A stretch of 64,000 nt of DNA, from assembly GCA_963969395.1 (NCBI GenBank), contig OZ017803.1:2046001-2110000 (forward strand), in the 5' to 3' direction. Shown in pieces: positions 26,090 to 38,617 of the stretch. This stretch comes from Pseudoscleropodium purum (lineage: Eukaryota > Streptophyta > Bryopsida > Hypnales > Brachytheciaceae). The notes below the pieces were generated by a model. That model was not told where the DNA came from. It saw only the letters and a list, made by a program, of their open reading frames with translations, and ran no database searches. A program made the position numbers and the translations under genes. The number at the start of each line of letters is the position of its first letter. The first letter of the stretch is position 1.

Positions 26090-29037
26090 TGCTGTCGCAC
26101 GTGCAATTTAGACGTAAGCATCTTTACACATGAAAAAGTGGTAAGATGACACGAATTATTGTCCCAAGGAATTCTAGATGTTCTTTCAAACTTCAGTATC
26201 TGGATGATTGCTTTCTCCTCTTCCAACTATCCTTTTCCACTCTTTTACCGAAACCAACTACTATATAGATTCCAATCTAGATTCGGTATCACCCGGTTTT
26301 TGGTTACATCTCTCAATATATTGATTTTCAATTCCTCTGTTTTACCATCAGAGGATCCACTATTGATCTTTCGAGGGGTAGGGACTTCACCACTCTAGTC
26401 TATTCACTACATAGGCAAAAACAAACAAACAAATACCCAAGTAATCAATGTGTTGTAATACAGAAAGAAGATTTGGATCCTCACAACATTCTGGATGGTC
26501 ATTCGGAATGCAGGTCACTTAGGATTGCATTCACTCTTCTTTACTACAACGACAGATCTCAAGCATCCGAAACTAACAAAGGGGCTAGTCTTTCTAGATG
26601 TAAGATTGATTCCAAGGTTGGCAAATCTTTTGATGAGTGGGAGTTTCTCTAACAATCGCTAATCTCCGCATGGAATCGTTTCCAATTCTGGATCAACACT
26701 CACACTATTCTTCCCTAAAAATCGGATTACCATTCCAATAATTCAAAGGCACCACGCGCAGCTCCTTCGTCACGAGTCTAATACTATTACAATAGTACTC
26801 CCTCAATTTGATCTAGTTATTTGAAATCCGGATTCCTCCTCACTCGTCCTTTTCACATCTTCAACACTTCAAGCAACAAAGCAACACAATCCGGATACAA
26901 GGTTGGATCCAAAATGTCCACCAAGTGGCTCAAATTAAAGAAAAGAATGAAATACAACAAAATAATCGCTTGGATGAAATGAGAGGGCAAGAAACTTGCC
27001 TGCCCTTAAAAACCAAAACCAAAACCATAATCAACGCCTAAAAAGCCATCTCAAAAATCAGGGCAACCAACTAGTGAACAACCCGGGATATCCGGAATGT
27101 TCATTGTCCAATTGTCCCTACAAATCTGGAACTTCTAAAATAATCCGGAACTCGGGTCCACGCTTGGAAATCCCATTTTAGAACAAAAATCCTACCCAAC
27201 AACCTGCTATCATCTACCTCATTGTGCCTTCTTCGAATTGCTCTTGCTTTGATTGCTCGAAGTCTTCACCAAAGCCTTTACTAGTGTACTCTTTGTTGAT
27301 GACTAAATTTGAGGCTTATATGAAATCTTTGGAGGTGAGTCTTTGGATTTTGTCTCTTCCTCGGATCTACACTTCAACATCTCCTTTTTCGATTCCTCAC
27401 TCCCGGATTGTTGGCTTGCGGCGAATCACTCAGTTTAATCTTAGCACGAATCCGCTTTGGTGTTGATTGTTGTATATGCGAGAAATCTTGTGGATGAGAT
27501 CAGACATGATTCATCATCACTCCAATCTGTGCATCGAGGTTGTTGCAAACAACTAATTCGGGTATCATGAACTTTCCAATTGTAACTTTCCTATGTGGTA
27601 GGAGAATTTGGACAAAAACTCCTTGCATTGTCGAAACTCGCTTTTCACTTGCCCCTATCTCCAGCTTAGGTACTACTGATCTTAATGGAGTCAGTGCTTG
27701 ATTGCCTAATAGACTCGCAACTAAAGTGAGGATAGACTTCAGTCCCTCCGATTGTAGTTGAATCGGACCACTAGAAGCCTGTCGAATTGGAGTCTGTCAA
27801 ACCGGAGTATTCCAGAATATGCTCTTAGGGACTTCCGGAAACCTTTCTAAGTCAATAGCTTGTTTTGGATCCAAGTATTCCAACAACTTGTACATGTCCT
27901 TCAAAACAATCCCCATCCGAGCTTCGAAGTCGACCAGGATCTTTACCATCGTTAATCCGGTCATATATCATTCCTTCTCCAACCAAGCGGTATATAGGCT
28001 AGCTCGAATCACCGTATGCTCTAGAACTATGATGAGTTCTTTGAGGGTGTAGACGAGTTGAAGAGCCTTCGTCTCCTTCTGTCTCGTCGCATTTAGCTCC
28101 CCCTCCGTCTACTCAAGTTAGGACTTGAGGCTATCTTTTTCTTCCTCCAACTTCCGAATTTGTTCCTCCTTCTATCAGAATTCTTCCGAATTCGGATGTT
28201 TCTGGATCTCCTCCAAAATTTGGTCCGACTCCACCTTAAGTTTGCTCACGATAAGGAGCACGTGATCCTTCAGATTGCCATACATTTGTTTGGCTTGTTG
28301 CATCCACTACATTCTAGCTTCAAAGAACTCCAGTTTTTGGGGATGTTCTGGATTTTGAATCGGTTTCTCTCGTTCCGATATTGGCGCCTTCCCTTGTGCA
28401 GCCAAATCTGTGGACTTCCTTTGTCTCTAGTTCACTGCTTTTTTTTTTTCGATTGCTCTTCTTCTTTGGATTCTTTCTTCTCCTTCTCTAGCTCATCCGT
28501 GAGTGCGTACTTCACGATTTCAATACTAGTGTTCTATTGAATCGTCTTCTTTACACTCAAGACCTCCTTGTGGTAATAGAGGTAGAATAGATACGGGATG
28601 ATAGGGCTATACTTTGTCTGGCCTACGTGCTTTGCTAGTTTGCCCTCTACTCCTTGAATCCCTCTTTTCCAATGGACAATTCAATCTTCGAAAGCCCCAA
28701 AAATGGTGTTCGCCACCGTGACTGTAATCTAGGTAGGCTTTTCTGGATACAAGATCAGAATTAGAAAGTTGAGTACCTATCTATGCCTCTCATTCTTACA
28801 ATCATTAACGGCAAAACCCTCCTTTGAGTGGGCTTGACTCCGGAACTTTCTAGCTACGTACTTATCCGCTCTTTTGGCTAATTCGAGTTCATTCTTTTTA
28901 AACAAATAAACATCCGCTCAGATGTCTTCCATCCAAGCTATGAGTTGATCTTTCATTGTCAACTCGTATTGGTTCAGAACTTCGTAAATGAGTTTTTAGA
29001 TCATCTCCTCATTTTTCTTCCTCCACAACCTATTTAA
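26090..29037 (-). mobile_element. Element copy A (unrecognised multi-copy element, 5'-truncated)
   Basis: A roughly 3-kb unit matching copies B (29,046-32,661), C and D in the same order. It has a non-coding 3' part (26,140-27,200, with the landmark AATCAACGCCTAAAAAGCC) followed by the decayed minus-strand gene. It breaks off at 29,037 within the N-terminal coding part, where B and D continue. Target duplications and terminal repeats were not found, so the element class is open. Confidence 0.6.
27224..29037 (-). pseudogene. Decayed gene of element A (unrecognised coiled-coil protein)
   Basis: Minus-strand reading gives fragments parallel to copies B and D: a segment around WTEDIRADVYLFKK and a segment like YPEKP...NTIF..FEDRIVHW. 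Next comes a charged Glu/Lys-rich stretch (EKEEKESKEE), a probable coiled coil with RKLEEE, and a tail rich in Ser/Glu. Numerous stops interrupt the frame and the first about 40 codons are missing. I do not recognise the family. Its repeated occurrence inside a repeat unit suggests a mobile-element (gag-like) or hitch-hiking gene. Confidence 0.55.
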
Positions 29038-29045
29038 TTGTTGCA

Positions 29046-32000
29046 AGTGCAGTCTAGATGTAAATATCTTTACACACAAAAACGTGGTAAGATGACATGT
29101 ATCATATGCACAGTCTAGGTGTAAGTATCTTTACACACGAAAACATGGTCAGATGACACGAGTTATCATCCCAGGGGATTCTAGATGCCTTTCCAAACTC
29201 CAATATTTGGATGATCATTTCTTCCTCTTCTGACTACTCTCTTCCACTCTCTATTCCAGAATCACTCCTATCCGAATTTCAATCTGGATCCGGTATCACC
29301 TGTTTTTTCGGTTTCGTCCCTTAACAAACTAGTTTTCAATTCCTTTGTTTTACCATCAAAGGGTCTGCTATTGATCTTTTGAGGGGTACGGACTTCACCA
29401 CTCTTGTCTATTCACTACACAGACAAAAACAAATAAGCAACAAACATCCACGTATTCAAAGTGTTGTAGAGCACTTTCAAAGGTAGATCCGGATCCTCAC
29501 AACATTCCGGAAGGCCGATCCGGAATGCAGGTTACTCAGAACTGTGTTCATTTCTACTTACTACAACGACAAATCTAAGATGCTCGGAATTGACAAGGGG
29601 ATAATCTTTCTAGGTGTAAGACGGATCCTAAGGTTGACAAACCTTTCGGTGAATGGAAGTTTCCTTTGACGGTTGCTAATCTCCATATATAATTGTTTCT
29701 AATTCTGGATCTGTATACAACACTCTTCACTAGAAACCGGATTATCGTTCCGATAGTTCAAAGGCACCATGCGCAGCTCCCTTGTCTTGTATCTAACATC
29801 ATTACAATAGTACACCCTCAATCCGATCAAGTTATCCGAAATCCGGATTCCTCCTCACTCGTCCTTCTCACATTTCAACACTTAAACAACAAACCAACAC
29901 AATCCGGATACACTGTTGGAGCTAGAAGGTTCACCAAATGATTCAAATTAAAGAAAAAAATGGAATACAACAAAATAATTGTTAGGATGGAATGAGAGGG
30001 CAACAAACTTGCCTGCCCTTAAAAACCAAAATCAAAACCAAAGTCAACGCCTAAAAAGCCAAAAAGGCACCTTGAAAATTAGGGAAACCAACTAGTGAAC
30101 AACTTGGAATAACTGGAATATCCACAGCCCAACTGCCCCTACAAATCCAAAACCCTAAAACAATCCTGAACTCGGATCCACGCTTGGAATTCCCGTTCTG
30201 GATAAAAATCCTACCTAATTACTTACGTTCTATCTACCCCACCATGCCTTCTTGGAGTTGCTTCTACTTTGATTGCCCAGAGTCTTCACCGAAACCTTCA
30301 CTGACATATTCTTCACTGATGACCGAGTTTGGGGCTTCTATGAAACTTTGGAGGGCAAGTCTTCCGATTTCGTCTCTTCCTCAAATACAGACTTCAGTAC
30401 TTCTTCTTCCAACTCCTCAATCTTCTGAATCTCCGGGTCTTTGGCTTGTAGTGATTCACTTAGTTCAATCTCAACATGATCCTGTTTTGGAATCAACTAC
30501 TGCATATGAGAGAAGTCTTCTAGATGAGATCAAGCCGGATTTGTCATCACTCCAATCCGTGCGTTGAGATTTCCGCAAATCGTCAATTTGGGTACCCTAA
30601 ACTTTTTGGTCGTGACATTCCCAGGTGGTGGGAAAATCAGAATGAAAAATGCTTGTCCTGCCGGAACAGACTTCCCACTTACCCCTTTCTCTGGCTCAGG
30701 TTCTACTAGTCTTAATGGAGTTCATGATTGGCTATGTGAAGGTCCTACAACTTGGGTGAGGATAGACTTCAGTCCCTTCGATTGTGGTTGGATTGGGCCA
30801 CTTAAAGCCTGCCGGATCGGAATGTCAAATCGAAGTATCCATAAATATGCTCCTTGGGACTTCCGAAAACCCTTCTAAGTCGATGGCTCATTTCGCATCC
30901 AAGTACCCCAGCAACTTCCGCATGTCCTTCAATACAATCCCCATCCGGGCTTCAAAGTCAACCAAGATCTTTACCATCCTAGATCTAGTTATGTGCCTTT
31001 CCTTCGCCACCCAGGCGGTGTAGAGCTTAGCTCGAATCATTGTATGTTTTGGAACCATAACAAGTTCCTTGAAGTCGTAGACAAGTTGAAGAGCCTCCGT
31101 CTCCTTCCGTCTTGCCGCATTCAGCTCCCCCTCCGTCCACTTGAGTCGAGACTTGAAGTTGTCTCTTTCCTCCTCTAGCTTCCGGATTTGTTCTTCCTTT
31201 TGTCAAAACTCCTTTGGATTTGGACATTTCTGGATCTCCTCCAAAATTTGGTTTGACTTTACCTTGAGTTCGTTTGCGATAAGAAGCATATGATCCTCTA
31301 AGTTGCCATATATTTGTTTGGCCTGCTACATTCACTGGATTCCAGCTTCAAAGAATTCAAGCTCTTAGGGAGGTTCGAAATTGGGTATCGGTTCTTCCCA
31401 TTCTGGTGTTGGTGCCTTCCCCCTTGCCGCCAGATCTATGGACTTCCTTCGTTTCGGGTTGACTACTTCTTCTTTCTTTTCCGGTTGCTCTTCTTTGGAT
31501 TCCTTCTCCTCCTTTTCCAACTCTTTTGTAAGGCTGTACTTCAGGATCTCGACTCCGGTGTTGTACTCAATCATCTTCGTGGCACTCAAGACTTCCTTGT
31601 GGTGATAGAAGTGGAACAGATACAGCGTGATAGGATTGTGTTTTGCTCGGCCTATGTGCTTTGCCAGCTTGTCCACAACTCCTTGAATCACTCTTTTCCA
31701 ATGGACAATCCGATCCTCGAAGGCTCTGAAAATGGTGTTGGCCACCGTGACTATAATACGAATAGGCTTTTCTGGATACATAATTAGAATAAGAAAATTC
31801 AGTACCTGTCTACGCCTTTCGTTTTTACAGTCGCTAATGGCAAATCCCTTCTTTGAGTGGGCTTGACTCTAGAACTTTCCGATCACGTATTTGTCTGCTC
31901 TTCTGGCTAATCCAAGCCCATTCTTCTTAAACAAATAGACATCCGCCCAAATGTCTTCTGTCCAAGCTATGGGTCGACCCCTCATTGTCAATTCGTATTG

Positions 32001-32661
32001 ATTTGCAACTCCATAAATGAGTTCCTAAATCATCTCCTTGTTCTTCATGCTCCATAGCCTATCTAACAACCCAACACACCCGATATACATGAGGTCCTCT
32101 TCTAACTGTGCTCGATAACCCGGATCAGTAGGAATAACTGGACAAACCATCTGGGCTATAACTGTAGACCTTTGTGCAATCAGATTGGCAGCCACCGCCA
32201 TGAATTATTGATAACCTACAAACCTAATCCAGTACTACTCCTTCCATCTCCTCCTATCTTGGTCGCAATTCACCACTTTTTCTTTCAATTATACGTTGAT
32301 CAAGTTCAACAAGTAGAGAGGGAGAAAAAGAGGAGTGGTGGTGGGTTTAAGTACCCAATGTACGGCCGACAGTTTCCGATGGAGAATAGGTAGATGACCA
32401 TTCCCTTAACGGTCTCCTATTTTCTTAGATCGGAAGTCTAGAATGTAGGTTTGGAAAATCTAGTACTTTTCCGGATTTCGGATCCATGTTGGATTTGTTT
32501 CCGTAATGTTACTAATGGTTTTAGCAACCCAGAAACTCACTATTTCTATTATAGTAATAATATAGCATAAATCTCTAGAAATTACCAAAAATTGAAATTT
32601 GCAAATCTATCTAATCCAAATTCTAGACTAACTTATTTGCTTTGAGTTTTCGTGCTCCTAC
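29046..32661 (-). mobile_element. Element copy B (fullest upstream copy)
   Basis: Adjoins copy A directly. The low-coordinate end holds a 61-bp tandem (29,049-29,170; AGTCTAG...ATCTTTACACAC twice). The non-coding part is 29,160-30,240, the gene 30,240-32,201, and the 5' leader 32,202-32,661, which on the minus strand begins TGTAGGAGCACGAAAACTC. Copies C and D end with the same TGTRGRAG-type start, so this end is a true element boundary. I found no long terminal repeat at the other end. Confidence 0.6.
30240..32201 (-). pseudogene. Decayed gene of element B (unrecognised, about 620 codons)
   Basis: Starts with an intact ATG at 32,201 (MAVAANL) and includes LEEDLMYIGCVGLLDRLWSM and WTEDIWADVYLFKKNGLGLA. 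The longest open piece, 31,365-31,781, reads MYPEKPIRIIVTVANTIF, EDRIVHWKRVI and a Glu/Lys-rich coiled coil. In-frame stops (for example after KNKEMI, and after PNFEPP) break it. The C-terminal third is Ser/Glu-rich. The same reading exists in copies A and D, so the protein was once real. Function is unknown to me; no protease, RT, integrase or transposase motif is present. Confidence 0.6.
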
Positions 32662-33097
32662 AACATGAATTATTGTCCCAGGGAATTCCAAATGTTCTCC
32701 CAAACTTCAATATTCGGATGATCGTTTTCTCTTCTTTCGACTACTTTCTTCCGCTCTTTTTCCGGAGCCAAATACTATCTAAATTCCAATTCAGATTCAA
32801 TATCACCCGATTTCCGATTAAGTCTCTATATACACTGATTTTCAATTCCTTTGTTTTACTATCAAAGGGCCCGCTCTTGATCTTTCAAGGAGTAGGAACT
32901 TCACCACTCTAGTCTATTTACTACATAGACAAAAACAAACAAACAAACACCCACATACTTAAGGTGTTATAGCACAAAAGGTAGATCCGGATCCTCACAA
33001 CATTCTAGATGGCCGATCCGGAATACAAGTCACTCAAGATAGCATTCACTCCTTCTTATTACAACGATAGATCTCAGGCATCCAGAACTAACAAGGG

Positions 33098-33349
33098 CAG
33101 GGTTGACGAATGTCAACATCCGCCCCAAAATAGCGTCCGTTTTCCGGACGTCTGGACGCAGCGTCCCGACCGCCGTCGGAGATCGGACGGACGGCCCGAG
33201 GCGGACGCCCAGATCGTGCGGACCAGATCAGTCCGCGTGTCGATCGGATAGCCGTAATCGGGCGGACGGACGGACGGGCGGACAGGCAGACGTTGCGTTC
33301 GCCAGGACACGAATGTCAGCGTCCGCGTCCGGACGTCGTGTCAACCCTA
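33098..33349 (+). mobile_element. MITE 1 (hAT-like, GC-rich, 252 bp)
   Basis: Begins CAGGGTTGACGAATGTCAAC and ends ACGTCGTGTCAACCCTA. It is flanked by aacaaggg (33,090-33,097) and aacaagga (33,350-33,357), an 8-bp duplication with one mismatch. Element copies A and B have only one such site here, so they act as empty sites. The interior is CGGACG-rich with a conserved core at 33,200-33,268. There is no coding capacity. Confidence 0.85.
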
Positions 33350-34321
33350 AACAAGGAGGGTAATTTTTCTAAATGTAAGATTGATCCTAAGGTTGGATGA
33401 CCTTTCGGTAAGTGGGAGTTTCCTTTGACAGTCGCTAATCTCCTCATAGAATTGTTTCAAATTCCTGATGTGCACTCACACCAGTCTTCACTAAAAACCG
33501 GATTACAATTCTAGTAATTCAAACACACTATGCACAACTTCTTGCCTTCTTCGTCACAAATCTAAGATCATTACAATAGTACTCCCTCATTCTGATCTAA
33601 TTATCCGAAATCCGGAATCCTCCTCATCCGTCTTTCTTACATCTCAACACTCCAAGCAACAAACCAACGCAATCCGGATACATGATTGGAGCCACAATGT
33701 TTACTAAGTGACTCAAATTAAAGAAGGGAATGAAATACAACAAAATAATTGTTAGGATGGAATGAAAGGGCAACAAACTTACCTGCCTTTAAAAACCAAA
33801 ACCAAAACCAAAGTCAACGCCTAAAAAGACAAAAAGGCCCTTAGAAATCACGACAACCAATGAATGAACAACCCGGAATATCCAGACCGTTCACTACCCA
33901 ACTGTCCTTACAAATCCAGAACCCCTAAAAATTTGGATTCAATCTGCATCCATTCGGAATCCATTCCGGCTCCAATCTGGATCTGTTCCGGATTTGAAAC
34001 ATTTCTAGATTCCAAATCCCACACATTTCCGGATATATGATGGATCTAGTTCTGATATTGTTGAAAGTCTTTGAAAATACTTGTTGGACAACTATCCGGT
34101 TTCCAGTTTCTAAATAGGACGAAAAATGTGAATGCCCCCCTATACCACTTTATCTCAAATAAGTAATCCTATGATAGTATGATTTGCTAATCCATACTTC
34201 TAGTAATTTCTCTGTTTCTAACCAATAGAATAAAAAATATATATTGAAAATGGATTTTTTACTTCAAATTCTACTGGAAATAACTAAAATATATTTCTCT
34301 AGGTTCCGATACTAATAATTT

Positions 34322-34450
34322 GACACACCCGATATACATGAGGTCTTCCTCTAATTGCGCTCGGTGAGTTGGATTGGAAGGGATAACTGAACAAACCATC
34401 TGGGCTACAACCCCAGACTTTCGTGCAGCCGGATTGCTAACCGCCGCCAT
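34322..34450 (-). pseudogene. N-terminal gene remnant of element C
   Basis: ATG at 34,450 opens MAAVSNPAARKSGVVAQMV and continues to LEEDLMYIGCV, matching the start of copy B. It then leaves homology at an internal deletion near 34,322. Confidence 0.6.
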
Positions 34451-34914
34451 AAATCACCGACAACCTAATCCGGTGCAAATTGTATTGATCTTTCCGTCCT
34501 CTTTCTATCTCGGTCACTAACTCACCACTCTTTCTTTCAACTATATGTTCACAAAGTTCAGCAAATAGAAAGGGAGAGAAAGAGAAGTGGCAGTGGGTTT
34601 AAGTACCCGGCGTGTGGCCGACAGTTCCCGGTGGAGAACGAGTAGAAGACCATTTCCCTAAAGGTCTTCTAGTTTCCTAGACTGGAAGTCTAGAACATAG
34701 GTTTTAGAAATTTGATACTTTCCCAAATCCCGGATCTGTATCGGATTTGTTTCCGTAACATTACTAATGGTTTTAGTAATCCGAAAATTGACTATTTCTA
34801 TCATAGTCATTGTGTAGGAAAAATCTCTATGAGTTACTAAAAAAAATAAAAATTGCAAGTCTATCTAACCTTATTCTAGACTATTTTTATCCGGTTTGAG
34901 TTTCCGTACTCCCA

Positions 34915-35010
34915 CACTACCTATAAACTAAAGCTCCTCATAACTTTGACCTCATTAATCAAAATAGAATGATTCAAAGATTATATATATTGAACATTCT
35001 TAATCAATAT
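34915..35010 (-). repeat. R2 dispersed repeat fragment
   Basis: CTAAAGCTCCTCATAAC followed by AATCAAAATAGAATGATTCA matches R2 at 9,715-9,770 in the same orientation. It is a short fragment only. Confidence 0.5.
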
Positions 35011-35320
35011 AGACAACTTTTATGTGCTCCTTATTGGACTTTGCTAGATTTTAAAAGGAAAAAAATTGCCAAATTGGTGATTAATTAGGATTTGTTTGAA
35101 ATTGATTAAGAATGTCTATTCAGATTTTGATTTTTATAATCACTCCCTTCTTATTGCTGGGTATTTCTTGACAGCGAGAGGTACCCAACAACAAGAGAGG
35201 AGTGATTATAAAAATCAAAATCTGAATGGAACATTCTTAGTCAGTTTCAAACAAATCCTAATTAATCACCAATTCTTTTCTTTTAAAAATCTAGCAAAGT
35301 CCAATAAAGAATACATTAAG
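35010..35320. repeat. Imperfect inverted repeat with ~130-bp arms
   Basis: The arm at about 35,010-35,151 is nearly the reverse complement of about 35,189-35,320. Both contain TTGGTGATTAATTAGGATTT and CAGATTTTGATTTTTATAAT when read in the proper strand. The roughly 37-base spacer is at 35,152-35,188. A transcript would fold into a long hairpin. Confidence 0.75.
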
Positions 35321-35970
35321 ATGGCAAGTGCTCAATCGTCTTCTTAGTGCCAAGAGGTCCCAAGCAACAAGAAGTGATTAACCAAACGACCATCTCATGA
35401 AAGATGGAAGAATCGAACTTCCAAAAGGGCCCACAAAAAGACAATGATCAACTATTCAACGCTTTGGTGTAATTTAGCTCATTTCTTACAAAAATAATAC
35501 ATATCAACCAAATGTTTTCTTCCAAAATCTCAACAAGTCCAATTACCAACATATCAAGACAAAAGTATAGGTAACCCCCATTGGCCTCAAGTAAACCTAT
35601 GTTATTATAAGATAATAATTAACAAAAATGAAATTCAATGTGGCTAAGCTCTTTCCAAAGGTAATGAATTTCTATGAACAAATTTTTGTTTCTAAAATCT
35701 AAATAATTCCACCTACTTGCAAATCAAAAAAGAAGTGTTGGTATCTTTTTATTGACCCTAAGAAGATCCATGATGCTAAAAGACAATGATCAACCAAAAT
35801 AAAATTCATTGTGACAAAGATCATTATATATAAAAATAACTCTTATCAACAATTTTTTTTCTAAAATCTAAGCAAGTTCAACAATAGTGCATCAAAAGAA
35901 AATTATTGGTAGCCTCCTATTAGCCCCAAGAAGACCAACATTGCTACATGATAGTGATCAATCAATATTC
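35295..35970 (+). repeat. Degenerate ~172-bp tandem array
   Basis: The landmark 'CTAAAATCTAA...AAGTCCAA' recurs at about 35,531, 35,704 and 35,875. Between these, 'CCCCAAGAAGACC' and 'AATGATCAACCAAAAT' recur in the same phase. The first unit overlaps the right arm of the preceding inverted repeat. The period is close to nucleosomal length, as in plant satellites. Confidence 0.6.
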
Positions 35971-36422
35971 TATGCAAACTTATTTCCATCTTCATTCATC
36001 TTTCACATCAATTGAATTCATCATTTTCATAATGTATACTTTTAATATTTTAGACACAACATTGAAAATTATAATTTTCATTTGAATTCTATATAACCAT
36101 AGTAATAGATTCACAGTAATAGGTTCATCGGTACAAAAATTTATTGAAAATAGTAAATTTTGACCAAAATTTTAAGATGGAATGTAATTTAGAAATACTG
36201 TTATGTTTTTTAGAACTTCTTCAAATTTCAGAGCTCAATGCTCACATAATTGTTGCTCACTGTTCATAAGCTCACGCTTGCATGCTCACAAAATAGCACT
36301 ATTGGCTTAGAATTGGGTAGCCCTTTTGAGTCTTGAAGCCCCCAAGTTTTTTTTATGTTCTAAAGAATGTTGAAGAATAGTGAACTTCACAATATAAAGA
36401 AGACCTATTCACCCTTTTTGCT
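35971..36422. other. AT-rich spacer
   Basis: No gene seen. It contains a few TGCTCAC repeats around 36,235-36,290 and nothing else notable. Confidence 0.5.
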
Positions 36423-36727
36423 CAGGGTTGACAAATTTCAACGTCCGCCCCAAAATAGCGTCCGTTTTCCGGACGTCCGGACGCTAGCGGACGCAGCGTC
36501 CCGACCGCCGTCGGAAAGCGGACGGGCGGGGCGGACGGCCCGACCGCCCGAGGTGGACGCCCAGATTGTGCGGACCAGATCAGTCCGCGCGTCGATCGGA
36601 CGGCCGTAATTGGGCGGACGGGCGGACGGGGCGGACGGGGGACAGGCGGACGCTGCGTTCGCCAGGACGCAAATGTCAGCGGACGCTGCGGACACAGCGT
36701 CCGCGTTTGGACGTCCTGTCAACCCTG
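36423..36727 (+). mobile_element. MITE 2 (hAT-like, GC-rich, 305 bp)
   Basis: Begins CAGGGTTGACAAATTTCAAC and ends GACGTCCTGTCAACCCTG. It is flanked by tttttgct (36,415-36,422) and ttcttgct (36,728-36,735), an 8-bp duplication with one mismatch. It has the same interior plan and core (36,551-36,620) as MITE 1. Its GC-rich body stands out sharply from AT-rich flanks. Confidence 0.85.
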
Positions 36728-37779
36728 TTCTTGCTCAAAACATATGAAGGAAGTTAGCCCTTCAAAGCACTAAACCAAAATATCTTAATATTTGATGGTG
36801 TATGTGATATTTTAATAAAAATTAAACTATTGAATTTGACATTAGGTGATTGAATTTTGGCCCATTTTTTTATATTTAGGCATTTTCAATATTTCATTTT
36901 TTTTCCAACCCCCTCTAAAGTAATGTCCAAAAAAATATTTAATTCTTGGTTTTTTCTTTAATTAATGCTAAGTTGATAGCTGGATAAGATACTTATAAAG
37001 AAAAGATTTTTTAATCTCTAAAGGATTAAGGAGTCCACTTTGGAGTTTTTGGAATTTTGGGTAGGCTTTCTTGACTTCATAATTTGAAATTCTGCATGAA
37101 ATTCTTACAATAAATGCTAAGCATCATTCCTTATTTATATATGAAGCTTTGTTTTTTGTCATTCCAATAAATACTGCAAAATTTAGGAATTTTTAAAAAT
37201 TAAATGTTAAATTAGATAATTAAGATTATACTATAAAAAATTAATTAATTAATTTTATTAGATTTTATAGATTAATAATCACTCAAAAAAATTGAATCAT
37301 TTAATTCCAAATAATGAGGTGAAAGTTAAAAGGAGTTTTATTTTGTAGGCAATAAAGGCCCAAAAGTATGTAAAGTCATCTTTTGAACTCAATTTTGAAA
37401 ATTTACATATAAAAAAAACAAAAGTTGCCAATTGTTTATTAGAATATTTTCACCATTCATTTAGGATTAATAATTTAAATTCCTTATAAAAGTTATTAGT
37501 ATTTGAGGTTTTTCTTTCATTGAATAATACCTTACACTATTTAATCTTCTTAAAGATGAATATGAAATTTTTTTTGCTACATTTATATATAATATTATTA
37601 ATCCATTTTTCAATATATTGACTTGAAGATACAAGGTATAAGACATACTATAAGTTGTAGTCACAATCATTAGGTTCCATATAAAATTGTTTTTTTTTTA
37701 ATGAATTTTTATTCATCAACTAGAATTGGATCACAGATTTATTAATACTTAAAACTTCACTAATACTTGCAATTTTATC
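36728..37779. other. AT-rich spacer
   Basis: No gene or recognisable repeat seen. Small ORFs only. Confidence 0.5.
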
Positions 37780-38347
37780 CAGGGTTGACACAACGTCCGG
37801 ACGCGGACGCTGTCTCTGCAGCGTTCGCTGACATTCGCGGTCCCGACGGACGTAGCGTTCGCTTGTCCGCCCCGTCTGCCTGTCCCCTCGTTCGCCTGTC
37901 CCCTCGTCCATCCGCCCTGCCCGTCCGCCCCGTCCACTTTGACGTCTCTGTTTCCCCCGACCGCCCTACCCAAATTGCCTCGCGGTCACTTCCTTAATTT
38001 TTAAACAATTAAATATTAAATGAAGTGCAATGGTTTGCGATTTGATTCATATTTTCAAATTTCATGAAATTTGTGCATATGGAAGATATTCCTCATCCCC
38101 ACATTCTATTAAAAAATTTCAGCCCAAAATATGCAAATCTACAGTCACACGTATGCCCAAAAATTATATATTGCCCCAAAACACATGTTGGTCCTTTAGG
38201 GATTCAACCACATAGGAAAAAAAATTAAAACAATATCTCTTATAAGTTGAAAGATTATAAAGTTTGACCATGAGTCCATGATAGTCTTGAAACTATGAAA
38301 AAATTCCAATTCATTTTCAGAAGGCAAACTAAAAAAGTTTGTGACTT

Positions 38348-38349
<2 letters not shown>

Positions 38350-38387
<38 letters not shown>
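38350..38387. repeat. (AT)n microsatellite
   Basis: About 19 uninterrupted AT units. The equivalent position in the right copy (about 60,038-60,052) has only about seven. Confidence 0.9.
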
Positions 38388-38388
<1 letters not shown>

Positions 38389-38617
38389 TATTTAAAAGAA
38401 TCGAGATCAACACAAATACAAACATAATCAATATGGGCAAAATGTATTGAATTTAATATAGAATACCATACATTGTGGATTCAAAAATTTACATATACCA
38501 TATAGTGTGCACATTTGGCTAATTGCACATATAATTTTTTTCATTCCAACTCTATATTTCTAAACTAATTTTTAATGCCTATATAACCTATTCAACTACT
38601 ACTTCTGCACTACCAAT

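Larger units (their letters stand above)
32662..34920 (-). mobile_element. Element copy C (internally deleted, carries a MITE)
   Basis: The non-coding part (32,662-33,930) and 5' leader (34,451-34,920) match B, but nearly the whole coding region is missing. Only the first about 43 codons remain (34,322-34,450). The unit joins copy B without spacer: B's end ...CTCCTACA is followed at once by ACATGAATTATTGTCCC. MITE 1 is inserted at 33,098. Confidence 0.6.

Noticed and set aside
33098..33349. CRISPR array or bacterial insertion suggested by short GC-rich repeats
   Set aside because: The CGGACG words are irregular, without constant repeat/spacer lengths, and the terminal repeats plus 8-bp duplications identify a MITE.
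26090..34920. LTR retrotransposons for elements A-D
   Set aside because: The TG-like start was tempting, but no matching repeat exists at the other end and no gag-pol motifs such as RT or integrase were seen.
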